The position numbers and the translations under genes are program-made. A stretch of DNA of 64,000 nucleotides from Ampullaceana balthica (taxonomy: Eukaryota; Mollusca; Gastropoda; Lymnaeidae): assembly GCA_944989445.1 (NCBI GenBank), contig CALYLW010000699.1, positions 62,001-126,000 on the forward strand. The letters are read 5' to 3'. The notes below the pieces were generated by a model. The model did no database searches. It was not told where the DNA came from and saw only the letters and a list, made by a program, of their open reading frames with translations. This document shows, piece after piece, positions 58,301 to 60,459 of this stretch. Each line of letters opens with the position of its first letter. The stretch's first letter is position 1.

Positions 58301-60459
58301 AATCAGAGAGTTGCTGTTCGCGGACTACGCAGCTCTCACCTCACAGATAGGACTCCAACAGCTGGCCAATAAGTTCTAAAAGGCATGCAAGGAATTCTGT
58401 TTAACGATAAGCCTAAAAAAGACCAACATTATGAGACAAGGCACAGACTGCCTCCCGGCAATCTCCATAGAGGGAAACACCTTGGATGTTGTCGAGGATT
58501 TCGCCTACCTTGGCAGTAACATCACAAGCACACTCTCCCTGGAAAAGGAAATAGAAACCAGAATTGGTAAGGCTGCATCTTTAATGGCAAGGCTAAATCA
58601 AATAGTGTGGAACAATGCGCAGCTCACTGATAGGACAAAAATCAATGTGTACCAGGCATGCGTGCTCAGCACACTCCTTTATGACAGCAAGTGCTGGATG
58701 ACCTACGCCAAGCAAATAAAGCAGCTTAACAGCTTCCACTTACATTACTTGCGTAGGATTCTACACATCCAGTGGCAGGAAAAATTACTTATGTGGAGGT
58801 ACTCAGGAGGAGCCATATGCTGATTATGCACTCAATCCTGAGTGAGAGGCGCCTGCGGTGGTTGGGTCATGTCCGCAGGATGAGCTCGGAGCAAATTCCA
58901 AGAGCCCTACTTTACGGTGAGCTGGCAACTGGTATGAGGAAAAGAGTTCGCCCCTGCCTGCGCTACAAGGACGTCTGCAAGAAAGACATGTCACTGGCGA
59001 GCATTGACCATAAAACGTGGGAGGCCATTGCTGAGGAGCACACCCTCTGGCGGTCAAAAGTGTGTGAGGGCATTCAAGTTGCGGAAGCCACCCTCACAGC
59101 AAGGAATGAAGGGAGAAGAGCCAGGAGAAAGGGGAAGGGGGGAAGAGGAGCAGGAGTCAACGCCATCGTCCCTTGAGGATGGACAGATGCCATTTGTTAT
59201 GGCATTCTTCATTTCAGAATATCTAGGTCAGCACTGAGCTTTTTCTAGTGTTGAACAAATATTCATTTTATTGCTCTAAACAATATGGTAGACAAAACTT
59301 AAATTTGAGGTGAAAGGTCGAGTCACATGCAAACATTGTTCCCAAATAGCCTGACAGGTGTTGGGGACGCGGTGGTCGAGTGGCAGCGCGCTCGACTGGC
59401 GTACCGATGGTCACGGGTTCGAATCCATGTCAAGGCAAGGATTTGTTCCCGGGGCCTAGGGCGTCCCTGAGTCACCCAGCTCCGAATGGGTACATAACAC
59501 TAGTTAGGCGGCTGGGTAATGCGTGGAACCCACAAAGCCGTGGCCTGTGAACGCTGCATCACTTGCCAACAGATCATCTCTCATGGTCTGTGGACGCAAT
59601 TATCTTCTGCATAGAAGGAGCGTCTGTATTGATAAGATAAGACAGGTGTTCATACTTTGATTCAGCTGCAGAATTTATATTAATAGTTTCTAAGAATAGA
59701 AAAGTTTTAACACTTAATTTCTACATTTACTAACAGATACTGAGGGATTTAAGAAAATCTCTCCACTGCTAAGTGACTAAAGCCAAAACTTGGGCTGGAA
59801 AAACAAAGAGTAGTTTGGTTGTTTTAAAATGTGTACTGCAGAATTTTTATGTTACAATCTTACGACCATGGCATGTGCAAAATGTTTTTTTTTATTTCTG
59901 CTTGACTATCAGCCATTAATAATGAAATTTTATGATACATCCAAATGCAGCTACTTCTATACTAGAATAAATTCTTTTTTTTCAGAAAATGAAAACCATA
60001 TTAAATGCAGCAACGACCTTGAGATCTCGTCTGGGAAATGTGAGAGATTTAAGTGGAGAGCGTTACACAAAGCTAAACAACACCAGGACCAACATCATAG
60101 ATCCTGGCACAAATCTCTGTTCAGTCAGCGACACATTTTTCGGCTTTCAATTTCAGCTGTCTACTGCACAGGAAACAGTCGCCACCGCTCTCCAACAGGT
60201 TGCTAATGTCACGCAGCGGGCCAATGAAATGCTAGGGCAATTACGCAGCCTTAATAAAATTGATTCATTGGCAGCAGAAACATTGCTCAAAAATGTTCTC
60301 ACGGCTCAGTCTAACTTAAAAATTGATACATTACGTGCAACTGTTCTCGATCTTCAGAACAAGAGAAATATAAAACAAGCTGAGATTAATAGATTAATTT
60401 CACTGAAGGATGCCTTAAAGGAAAAAATTGTAAGGATACAATCTTTGATCCTCCGATAA
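11284..60459 (+). CDS. Mosaic laminin-like chain, long (secreted) isoform, 29 coding exons
   Basis: This is a spliced gene; coding exons are listed separately. Summed exon length is 5701 nt, which becomes 1900 codons including stop once one extra base in exon 3 is discounted. Predicted layout: signal peptide 1-36; LN domain about 37-291; LE repeats 292-559; beta-type laminin domain IV 560-805; LE 806-1034; type-A domain IV about 1035-1170; LE about 1172-1324; coiled coil 1325-1899. By family knowledge this is an extracellular matrix protein whose coil should join other laminin chains. The LN and first two LE repeats resemble netrin-G, the first domain IV resembles laminin beta, and the second domain IV plus coil resemble laminin gamma. 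No laminin G domains are present. The exon phases chain without gaps, which supports one transcript, but no RNA evidence is available. Confidence 0.85.
11688..12115. mobile_element. MITE family B, nearly complete copy
   Basis: The left end GGCGGTCCATAAATGACGTC and the right end CATTATGGACGGCCCC are inverted matches. The interior includes CAAAGCTTT and AAATATTTAAGTGGAAC segments shared with other copies. Confidence 0.65.
12225..12491. mobile_element. MITE family A, copy 2
   Basis: GGGGCTGTCCATAAAGTACG to ACTTTATGGACGGCCCC. The flank (ACTTTTAGTTAT / GTCTCATATATAAGGG) also occurs without the insert near 17645-17700 and 17905-17955, giving paralogous empty sites that fix the boundaries and suggest a 3-bp target duplication. 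Confidence 0.7.
14213..14651. mobile_element. MITE family A, copy 3, interrupted by a hAT MITE
   Basis: The left end is degraded (GCGTCCATAAAGTACG); the right end ACTTTATGGACGGCCCC is intact. The segment 14392-14571 is a later insertion. Confidence 0.65.
14392..14571. mobile_element. 180-bp hAT-type MITE inside MITE A
   Basis: A perfect 8-bp duplication GGGTCGTC (14384-14391 and 14572-14579) flanks a segment beginning CAGGGGCGTCGAAACG and ending AAGACGGCTCTG. Confidence 0.7.
14933..15060. repeat. Tandem repeat, about 25-bp unit
   Basis: ACTACAAATATTGCC(A/T)A plus CATGTTGA recurs five times. Confidence 0.75.
15781..16103 (-). mobile_element. LINE family 1, 3' part of a copy split by hAT insertions
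   Basis: This matches the 3' end of the LINE on the minus strand (TCTTATCTGCTACAGACGCTC and onward). The same copy continues at 18113-18143 and 25295-25530 after two hAT insertions. Confidence 0.7.
16104..18112 (-). mobile_element. 2-kb hAT element with degraded transposase
   Basis: Ends are CAGGACCGGACT and AGTCCGGCCCTG, with a 7-8 bp duplication (GCTCTTTG) of the LINE on either side. On the minus strand around 16380-16530, frames read [11 protein letters not shown] and [16 protein letters not shown], matching the hAT C-terminal dimerisation domain of the ZMYM-like type (SKLKLIK..LR..MSQERLSGLAILSIE). Several frameshifts make it a pseudogene. Confidence 0.7.
18500..20160 (-). pseudogene. 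hAT transposase pseudogene (BED finger, ZBED5-like)
   Basis: On the minus strand 20060-20135 reads [19 protein letters not shown] followed by RRHLKTSH, a BED zinc finger (C..C...H....H). Further on, 19880-19985 reads [16 protein letters not shown], and 18530-18630 reads [20 protein letters not shown], the C-terminal hAT dimerisation motif. An insertion at about 18657-19270 and several frameshifts interrupt it. Confidence 0.7.
18659..19060. repeat. Direct duplication of a 150-bp segment
   Basis: Segments 18659-18815 and 18912-19055 share GCTGTTAGGTGGCGCTGCGA and a TATGACGTCATTGTTTTAGC stretch. A third, inverted partial copy lies at about 23840-23925. Probably a short element inserted repeatedly. 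Confidence 0.6.
22795..23037 (-). pseudogene. hAT transposase fragment (ZMYM-like)
   Basis: The frame reads [41 protein letters not shown] and ASTHR. This matches the catalytic region of hAT transposases of the ZMYM type (MSGKYNG..A...PC.AHSLNLVG...FF..LQ.LY..S). Neighbouring sequence lacks an intact frame. Confidence 0.75.
23155..23345 (-). mobile_element. MITE family B fragment, reverse orientation
   Basis: GAAATGTGACGTCACATC and a GTTCCACTTAAATATTTGAT stretch are the inverse of MITE B interior sequence. Confidence 0.5.
25295..25530 (-). mobile_element. LINE family 1, continuation of the split copy
   Basis: Minus-strand LINE sequence resumes (TTTCTAGGTTTAATGATTTA) exactly after the hAT and corresponds to 4885-5110 of the first copy. 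Confidence 0.65.
25847..25998. repeat. Tandem repeat, 32-bp unit, about 5 copies
   Basis: TTTACTATTTGTTAGATTTC plus TAATTCCAAACA is repeated almost exactly. Confidence 0.8.
26124..26322. mobile_element. 199-bp hAT MITE, relative of the 2959-bp element
   Basis: Termini CAGAGGCGTCACTATA and CTAGTGACGCCTCTG, with a perfect 8-bp duplication CTCTAGCC (26116-26123 and 26323-26330). The inner ends share GGTTGGTGTCACCC with the larger element. Confidence 0.85.
26385..26612 (-). mobile_element. SINE family 2, reverse copy
   Basis: The minus strand reads a tRNA-like head GGCTGGATAGCGAAGTCATA, then GCTCGCCTCACAAAGCTGAG, and ends in A-rich sequence. Other copies are at 39953 and 57879. Confidence 0.65.
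26835..27082. mobile_element. MITE family A, copy 4, next to exon 2
   Basis: GGGGTCGTCCATACAGTACG to ACGTTTATGGACGACCCC. It ends 71 bp before exon 2. Confidence 0.7.
27154..27274 (+). CDS. Exon 2: LN domain
   Basis: The acceptor CAG at 27151-27153 continues exon 1 in phase 0; the exon ends in phase 1 at GTAATG. It encodes ETCDAS....[11 protein letters not shown] and TSWWQS. The HPP and WWQS elements are hallmarks of laminin/netrin N-terminal domains, and CDAS before HPP is the netrin-G variant. Several N-glycosylation sequons are present. A MITE ends only 71 bp upstream. Confidence 0.9.
27567..27805 (+). CDS. Exon 3: LN domain, with an apparent +1 frameshift
   Basis: The acceptor CAG ends at 27566 and the phase fits exon 2. 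The first part encodes [19 protein letters not shown] and [17 protein letters not shown], very close to netrin-G (VITFESGRPDQMILEKS). That frame hits a stop at about 27773. The +1 frame from 27771 reads [11 protein letters not shown] and ends in phase 2 at donor GTAATC (27806), exactly the phase exon 4 needs and matching the ICTEE segment of netrin-G. One base is therefore extra, or two are missing, between about 27741 and 27770. This may be an assembly error, a real lesion, or an unusual splice. Confidence 0.75.
27836..27895. repeat. CT-rich microsatellite in intron 3
   Basis: A run of CTCTCTATCTCT then (CT)n follows the exon 3 donor by about 30 bp. Confidence 0.8.
27896..28729. other. Intron 3 sequence, nothing recognised
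   Basis: AT-rich sequence with a short C/G-rich segment near 28555-28635; no coding similarity or repeat is clear. Confidence 0.4.
28730..28905. mobile_element. 176-bp hAT MITE
   Basis: Ends CAATGTTCACTTTAAGC and TTAGAGGGAACATTG are inverted repeats. The flanks GTCAGGAC and GCCAGGAC match at 7 of 8 bases. A relative in opposite orientation is at 54793-54976. Confidence 0.65.
29383..29520. repeat. Left copy of a direct repeat flanking a LINE
   Basis: TATGTAATTCAAAATAACTA onward, including GTTCTCACATTTCTAGTAC and CACAAACATGAGAA, recurs at 30546-30666 on the other side of the LINE, with small insertions and deletions. Confidence 0.75.
29524..30545 (+). mobile_element. LINE family 1, 5'-truncated copy in intron 3
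   Basis: The 291-aa frame 29586-30461 keeps the catalytic FADDCIIY motif, [29 protein letters not shown] and [10 protein letters not shown]. It lacks the N-terminal fingers. The 3' end shows GGAGCGTCTGTAAACAG and a GATAAGATAAGA tail. Nearly identical over its length to the copy at 48128. Confidence 0.88.
30546..30666. repeat. Right copy of the direct repeat flanking a LINE
   Basis: Second copy of 29383-29520, with an internal deletion relative to the first. Confidence 0.75.
30855..31009 (+). CDS. Exon 4: LN domain
   Basis: The acceptor TTCAG ends at 30854; its first base completes a codon begun in exon 3, and the exon ends in phase 1 at GTAAAC. It encodes [21 protein letters not shown] and [10 protein letters not shown]. 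This aligns with the netrin-G segment HFEIKDRFAFFAGP..KKLRDFFTVT, not with the corresponding part of classical laminins or netrins. Confidence 0.85.
31198..31291 (+). CDS. Exon 5: end of LN domain
   Basis: Phase 1 acceptor ACAG, ends phase 2 at GTGAGA. It encodes [24 protein letters not shown]. The DLRIRL..P and YYAISDI motifs close the LN domain; DLRIRLLRP and YAISDI are the netrin-G forms. Confidence 0.9.
31806..32420. repeat. Minisatellite, 19-bp unit, about 32 copies, abutting exon 6
   Basis: ATACAATACATGATGACTT repeats almost without variation (a few CATCATG variants). The array ends 24 bp before exon 6, so the branch point probably lies in the last unit. Confidence 0.92.
32445..32623 (+). 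CDS. Exon 6: LE repeat 1
   Basis: The acceptor is GATAG at 32440-32444, just 24 bp after a 600-bp tandem array; it ends in phase 1 at GTAAGT. It encodes [25 protein letters not shown] and a loop [19 protein letters not shown]. That long loop matches netrin-G1 LE1 (RPWSPGSYLPIPKGTANTC) almost residue for residue. Confidence 0.9.
33340..34165 (+). mobile_element. LINE family 1, degenerate copy containing an expanded array
   Basis: Before the array, sequence resembles the LINE (TTTATAAAAAGATAATTTTA, GTATGGGACCCA, GGAAATACAACACA); after it, the LINE 3' end continues (AAACCACAGATA, GCAATAATATTCTGTAT). The copy lies in intron 6. Confidence 0.7.
33563..34012. repeat. Minisatellite, 16-bp unit, about 28 copies, grown from LINE sequence
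   Basis: CAAGAACAAACACACA repeats. Intact LINE copies contain GCAAGAACAAACACATACAA once at this position, so the array grew from the LINE. Long open frames on both strands here are artefacts. Confidence 0.9.
34431..34598 (+). CDS. Exon 7: LE repeat 2
   Basis: Acceptor TACAG, phase 1 to phase 1. It encodes [26 protein letters not shown] and [15 protein letters not shown]. It corresponds to netrin-G LE2 (CKHNTRGQHCELC). The exon is phase-symmetric, so it could be skipped without a frameshift. Confidence 0.85.
34599..35613. other. Intron 7, AT-rich, nothing recognised
   Basis: No repeat array, transposon terminus or coding similarity visible. Confidence 0.5.
35614..35796 (+). CDS. Exon 8: LE repeat 3
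   Basis: Acceptor TCAG, phase 1 to phase 1, donor GTAAAA. It encodes [32 protein letters not shown] and [15 protein letters not shown], a full LE repeat with the typical Cys spacing and the GQC.C motif. Confidence 0.88.
36062..36213 (+). CDS. Exon 9: LE repeat 4
   Basis: Acceptor TTAG, phase 1 entry, phase 0 exit at GTAAGA. It encodes [33 protein letters not shown] and GYYSF. The repeat is completed by the first Cys of exon 10. Confidence 0.85.
36420..36870. repeat. Minisatellite, 9-bp unit, about 50 copies, intron 9
   Basis: CCCTGTCAT and CCCTGTCGT units alternate irregularly. With a 9-bp unit every frame is free of stops, so both strands show false open frames (PCHPCRPCH and [10 protein letters not shown]). 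Confidence 0.92.
37123..37243 (+). CDS. Exon 10: LE repeat leading into domain IV
   Basis: Acceptor CTAG, phase 0 entry, phase 1 exit at GTAATT. It encodes [37 protein letters not shown]. The repeat stops after the sixth Cys and ends in PTPG, exactly as the LE repeat before laminin beta domain IV does (CDCDVGG..C..PAPGYF). Confidence 0.87.
37561..37753 (+). CDS. Exon 11: laminin beta-type domain IV, part 1
   Basis: Acceptor TTTCAG, phase 1 entry, phase 2 exit at GTAAGT. It encodes [14 protein letters not shown] and [18 protein letters not shown]. This follows the beta-chain pattern PGYFxPxLDxxxYE and FAxIGFARxxxGxxLxFTV; it does not resemble the type-A domain IV. Confidence 0.8.
37754..38252. 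other. Intron 11, AT-rich, nothing recognised
   Basis: Bounded by GTAAGT and TTTAAG splice sites; no other structure seen. Confidence 0.5.
38253..38437 (+). CDS. Exon 12: beta-type domain IV, part 2
   Basis: Acceptor TTTAAG, phase 2 entry, phase 1 exit at GTTAGA. It encodes [21 protein letters not shown] and [15 protein letters not shown]. The run LYLVAVRY parallels MEYDLLIRYE of laminin beta domain IV. No Cys-rich motif is present, as expected for a beta-sandwich-like region. Confidence 0.78.
38725..38853 (+). mobile_element. LINE family 1, very short 3' end copy
   Basis: Only the last about 125 bp of the LINE are present (TTTATCAACATTTAAATCTC to GATAAGATAAGA), nearly identical to the 48128 copy. 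Lies in intron 12. Confidence 0.8.
38864..39371. repeat. Minisatellite, 39-bp unit, about 13 copies, abutting exon 13
   Basis: TTTAATGTGAGATATATTGT plus TTAGATTGCTAAATATGCC repeats with few variants. It begins just after a LINE 3' tail and ends 27 bp before exon 13. Confidence 0.92.
39399..39524 (+). CDS. Exon 13: beta-type domain IV, part 3 (GC donor)
   Basis: Acceptor AACAG lies 27 bp after a 39-bp tandem array. The exon encodes [29 protein letters not shown] and ends GCA G before GCATGT at 39525. Only this GC donor gives the phase 1 exit required by exon 14; the nearest GT sites (39529, 39538) do not. NLTLQLHV matches the beta-chain YTIKFEL strand. Confidence 0.75.
39673..39906 (+). CDS. 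Exon 14: beta-type domain IV, part 4
   Basis: Acceptor TTTCAG, phase 1 to phase 1, donor GTAAGG. It encodes [25 protein letters not shown] and [18 protein letters not shown]. The parallel in laminin beta is IYIDSLVLMPRYS..ERYxC..C.PLLxSxSxxIxNGA, immediately followed by the next LE repeat. This gives the strongest support for the beta-type assignment. Confidence 0.85.
39953..40180 (+). mobile_element. SINE family 2, forward copy in intron 14
   Basis: Begins AGCTGGATAGCAAAGTCAAT with a tRNA-like box region (GTGTGCTCGCCTCACAAGC, GGATCTAGCCC) and ends GGGACACAAAAAAAA. Confidence 0.65.
40427..40573 (+). CDS. Exon 15: LE repeat 6, last common exon
   Basis: Acceptor TTCTAG, phase 1 to phase 1, donor GTAAGT. 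It encodes [35 protein letters not shown] and [10 protein letters not shown]. Its donor can join, in frame, either the membrane exon at 42041 or the LE exon at 44249, so it is the branch point between the two predicted isoforms. Confidence 0.88.
40600..41130 (+). mobile_element. LINE family 1, degenerate copy in intron 15
   Basis: Matches include AGAATATAAAACTAAAATGT, GGTCAGACCTATACCAGAAT, AAGAGCTGCAAGAATCAC and AATGCAAGACTAGACATAA. No frame survives. Confidence 0.65.
41480..41620 (+). mobile_element. SINE family 1, degenerate 3' part
   Basis: CATGGCCTGTGAACGCTGCA, TCACTTGTCAACAGGCC and GGAGGAGCGTCTG match the SINE at 59363. Confidence 0.6.
41621..42040. other. Rest of intron 15, AT-rich, nothing recognised
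   Basis: Leads into the T-rich tract and CTACCAG acceptor of the membrane exon. Confidence 0.4.
42041..43377 (+). CDS. Alternative last exon: Thr-rich stalk, transmembrane helix, cytoplasmic tail
   Basis: Acceptor CTACCAG ends at 42040 behind a T-rich tract and keeps phase 1. Translated order: a short Cys-Pro segment; about 65 residues of Thr/Ser-rich mucin-like stalk with NXT/NXS sequons; a hydrophobic run [20 protein letters not shown] (helix about 42292-42357); a stop-transfer WCRCRG..KRNKKKK; then a tail of about 339 residues ending at TGA 43375-43377. The tail contains a Lys/Arg-rich block (about 43048-43150), IIPPPPMY, and three repeats of the type F(V/I)PxPDY with two DNPxF motifs near the C-terminus. 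I recognise no known tail family. Confidence 0.8.
43378..44248 (+). other. Probable 3' UTR of the membrane isoform, then intron before exon 16
   Basis: This AT-rich stretch has no recognisable coding content. It contains ATTAAA at 43872-43877 and AATAAA at 44085-44090, either of which could end the short transcript before exon 16. Confidence 0.5.
44085..44090 (+). promoter_or_regulatory. Candidate poly(A) signal for the membrane isoform
   Basis: This is a canonical AATAAA about 710 nt after the short-isoform stop and 158 nt before exon 16. In AT-rich DNA such hexamers occur by chance, so position is the main argument. Confidence 0.4.
44249..44573 (+). CDS. Exon 16: LE repeats 7 and 8
   Basis: Acceptor CTCCAG, phase 1 entry, phase 2 exit at GTAAAT. 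It encodes [21 protein letters not shown] with an extended loop [17 protein letters not shown], then [21 protein letters not shown] and [17 protein letters not shown]. GFGxxGC is typical of laminin gamma LE repeats. An in-frame ATG at 44176 precedes the acceptor but lacks a signal peptide. Confidence 0.9.
44574..45212. other. Intron 16, with a short internal duplication
   Basis: GACTTTGTAATAACATGTC(T/A)AT recurs about 90 bp apart near 44593-44690, each followed by a GAGTACAC/GAGCACAC motif and AAGAAA(T/C)ATTTCAAACC. Otherwise nothing. Confidence 0.45.
45213..45428 (+). CDS. Exon 17: LE repeat 9 and first half of a split LE repeat
   Basis: Acceptor TTTAG, phase 2 to phase 2, donor GTGAGT. It encodes [34 protein letters not shown], then [19 protein letters not shown]. 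The final piece is the split LE (C.C..H...C) that precedes type-A domain IV in laminin alpha and gamma chains. Confidence 0.88.
45610..45760 (-). mobile_element. LINE family 1, 3' fragment
   Basis: Minus-strand LINE 3' sequence (AGTCTTGCATTTTTATATTA, AAATGTTGATAGTATGTTGG). Degenerate. Confidence 0.5.
45785..45900 (+). mobile_element. SINE family 1, partial copy in intron 17
   Basis: GCGACTGGGAATAGGGTGGA, GCCGTGGCCTGTGAATG and ATCACTTGCCAACAGACC match the SINE at 59363; the tail reads AATATTCTGTATAAAACGAG. Confidence 0.65.
46294..46439 (+). CDS. Exon 18: type-A laminin domain IV, part 1
   Basis: Acceptor CACAG, phase 2 entry, phase 1 exit at GTAAGT. It encodes [29 protein letters not shown] and [10 protein letters not shown]. 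SYGQxLSxxL followed by LxGNG is the defining start of the laminin B (type-A domain IV) family. Confidence 0.88.
46627..46855. mobile_element. 229-bp hAT MITE in intron 18
   Basis: Ends CAGTGCTTTTTTTGT and ACAAAAAAAGCACTG are inverted repeats, flanked by a perfect 8-bp duplication CATAAACC (46619-46626 and 46856-46863). Contains the palindrome CCGGTACGCCGTACCGG. Confidence 0.85.
47135..47272 (+). CDS. Exon 19: type-A laminin domain IV, part 2
   Basis: Acceptor ATAG, phase 1 to phase 1, donor GTAAAT. It encodes [27 protein letters not shown] and [10 protein letters not shown]. The segment corresponds to the VKYVFRLHE..W strand region of laminin gamma domain IV. Confidence 0.82.
47778..47954 (+). 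CDS. Exon 20: end of type-A domain IV, re-entry into LE
   Basis: Acceptor GATAG, phase 1 to phase 1, donor GTAATT. It encodes [23 protein letters not shown] and [17 protein letters not shown]. The L.NLT.I and VE.CTC motifs close a type-A domain IV and resume the split LE repeat. Confidence 0.85.
48128..49570 (+). mobile_element. LINE family 1, youngest copy, 447-aa reverse transcriptase frame
   Basis: The frame 48149-49492 is uninterrupted: [57 protein letters not shown] (catalytic Asp pair), [13 protein letters not shown] and [11 protein letters not shown]. The 5' part (endonuclease and ORF1) is missing, so it cannot be a full element. The 3' tail is GATAAGATAAGATA. It sits in sense orientation in intron 20. 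One codon (Asn) is missing at PNIST relative to the 29524 copy. Confidence 0.9.
49571..49924. other. End of intron 20, nothing recognised
   Basis: AT-rich sequence leading to the TTAAG acceptor. Confidence 0.4.
49925..50188 (+). CDS. Exon 21: split LE second half and LE repeat 11
   Basis: Acceptor TTAAG, phase 1 to phase 1, donor GTCAGT. It encodes [16 protein letters not shown] and SPYGTC, the classic C..C..GYRR...PYxxC ending after domain IV, then [33 protein letters not shown] and [16 protein letters not shown]. An apparently recent LINE sits in the preceding intron. Confidence 0.88.
50329..51485. repeat. Minisatellite, 43-bp unit, about 27 copies, intron 21
   Basis: CATTAAGAAGTCTTCTTTTC plus CTGTACTTTGTGTATACTAATGT repeats. 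Units are almost identical apart from a few T/C changes (CCCGTAC) and two diverged last units, implying recent homogenisation. Confidence 0.95.
51567..51630. repeat. Tandem repeat, 14-bp unit, 5 copies
   Basis: TTATAGTTGTGTGT repeats shortly before exon 22. Confidence 0.8.
51672..51815 (+). CDS. Exon 22: last LE repeat
   Basis: Acceptor TTCCAG, phase 1 to phase 1, donor GTTTGT. It encodes [34 protein letters not shown] and [11 protein letters not shown]. This is the final LE repeat before the coiled coil. No NIDPNAV-like nidogen-binding loop appears in any LE repeat of this gene. Confidence 0.88.
52043..52218 (+). CDS. Exon 23: start of coiled coil
   Basis: Acceptor CCCCAG, phase 1 entry, phase 0 exit at GTAAGT. 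It encodes [20 protein letters not shown] and [14 protein letters not shown]. ECxxCYxLI is the Cys pair that starts laminin beta and gamma coils and that, by family knowledge, links chains by disulfides. Confidence 0.87.
52462..52678 (+). CDS. Exon 24: coiled coil
   Basis: Acceptor CTCTAG, phase 0 entry, phase 1 exit at GTAAGA. It encodes helical, Gln/Glu/Ser/Thr-rich sequence such as [18 protein letters not shown] with heptad-like spacing of Leu and Ile and no Pro or Cys. Confidence 0.82.
52679..53019. other. Intron 24, nothing recognised
   Basis: AT-rich, ending in a strong pyrimidine tract (CCGCCCTCCCCCCTCTTAG). Confidence 0.45.
53020..53198 (+). CDS. Exon 25: coiled coil
   Basis: Acceptor CTTAG, phase 1 entry, phase 0 exit at GTGAGA. 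It encodes [20 protein letters not shown] and further helical sequence with heptad-like Leu. Confidence 0.82.
53390..53500 (-). mobile_element. LINE family 1, 3' end fragment in intron 25
   Basis: CTTATCTTATACTTATACAT, GATAGAAGATTATTGCATCC and AGTCTTGCATTTTTAATGA match the LINE 3' end in reverse. Confidence 0.6.
53655..53918 (+). CDS. Exon 26: coiled coil
   Basis: Acceptor CGCAG, phase 0 to phase 0, donor GTAAGT; 88 codons. It encodes helical sequence such as [20 protein letters not shown] and [17 protein letters not shown]. Phase symmetry would allow clean skipping. Confidence 0.82.
53919..54533. other. Start of intron 26, nothing recognised
   Basis: AT-rich sequence with a short (GT)n run near 54157-54170. 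Confidence 0.4.
54534..55337. mobile_element. 804-bp hAT-type element with a nested MITE
   Basis: Ends TAGGCCTGCAGAAATTAACG and AATCGTTAACAGCCCTA are inverted repeats, with a perfect 8-bp duplication GTTATTAT (54526-54533 and 55338-55345). The segment 54793-54976 is a later hAT MITE. A related half-element (GATTAATCGAAC, CCAGCCCTAC) is near 2965-3045. Confidence 0.8.
54793..54976. mobile_element. 184-bp hAT MITE nested in another hAT element
   Basis: Ends TAATGTTCCCTAAAAATTC and GCTTAAAGGGAACATTG; the flanks CTATCATG and CTACCATG match at 7 of 8 bases. Interior matches 28730-28905 in reverse (GTACAACGTCCATTTTTTGT). Confidence 0.75.
55622..55859 (+). CDS. Exon 27: coiled coil
   Basis: Acceptor CAACAG, phase 0 entry, phase 1 exit at GTAAGT. 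It encodes [20 protein letters not shown] and [18 protein letters not shown]. The pattern ANxLxxDANNTLxxL resembles the domain I part of laminin gamma coils. Confidence 0.82.
56165..56935 (-). mobile_element. LINE family 1, degenerate copy in intron 27
   Basis: Minus-strand matches include a frame 56630-56815 reading [20 protein letters not shown], a decayed form of the [12 protein letters not shown] motif. Confidence 0.7.
56963..57027. repeat. Short tandem repeat, about 9-bp unit
   Basis: AGGCAGTAGT-like units repeat about seven times. Confidence 0.7.
57237..57499. mobile_element. MITE family A, copy 5, next to exon 28
   Basis: GGGGCCGTCCGTAAAAGTAC to CACTTAATGGACGGCCCC with TTA on both sides. 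It ends 27 bp before exon 28. Confidence 0.75.
57527..57705 (+). CDS. Exon 28: coiled coil
   Basis: Acceptor TTACAG, phase 1 entry, phase 0 exit at GTGAGG. It encodes [20 protein letters not shown] and [25 protein letters not shown] ends only 27 bp upstream, so the acceptor tract is very close to mobile DNA. Confidence 0.82.
57780..59180 (+). mobile_element. LINE family 2 (RTE-like) reverse transcriptase remnant
   Basis: Frames read [80 protein letters not shown] and [12 protein letters not shown]. The catalytic motif is FADY instead of FADD, a stop interrupts at about 58378 and a frameshift lies near 58800. A SINE is inserted at 57879-58113. Family name is my recognition of a common animal RTE-like type; not certain. 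Confidence 0.8.
57879..58113 (-). mobile_element. SINE family 2 inserted into the RTE-like LINE
   Basis: A 12-bp duplication TTCCAGTTTGTA flanks it (57867-57878 and 58114-58125). The minus strand carries the head GGCTGGATAGCGAAGTCAGT and the B-box-like GTGGGATCGAGCCC, and ends in an A-run (seen as T on the other strand, A at 57878-57886 on this one is part of the junction). Confidence 0.7.
59363..59640 (+). mobile_element. SINE family 1, complete copy with tRNA head and LINE tail
   Basis: A perfect 10-bp duplication GACAGGTGTT (59353-59362 and 59641-59650) flanks 278 bp. The head has pol III box motifs (A box GTGGTCGAGTGG, B box GGTTCGAATCC). The tail (TTCTGCATAGAAGGAGCGTC, GATAAGATAA) matches the 3' end of LINE family 1, so it probably uses that LINE's machinery. 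Confidence 0.88.
59986..60459 (+). CDS. Exon 29: end of coiled coil and stop
   Basis: Acceptor TTTCAG, phase 0 entry; 157 codons plus TAA at 60457-60459. It encodes coil with one Cys (NLCSVSD) and ends [30 protein letters not shown]. The tail parallels the last heptads of laminin gamma, but lacks the C-terminal Cys that pairs with a beta chain and the third-from-last Glu used for integrin binding in gamma1. Confidence 0.87.
   Translation, partial: KMKTILNAATTLRSRLGNVRDLSGERYTKLNNTRTNIIDPGTNLCSVSDTFFGFQFQLSTAQETVATALQQVANVTQRANEMLGQLRSLNKIDSLAAETLLKNVLTAQSNLKIDTLRATVLDLQNKRNIKQAEINRLISLKDALKEKIVRIQSLILR

Noticed and set aside
59363..59440. A functional tRNA gene
   Set aside because: Box A and B motifs are present, but the segment is the head of a SINE with a LINE-derived tail and a target duplication.
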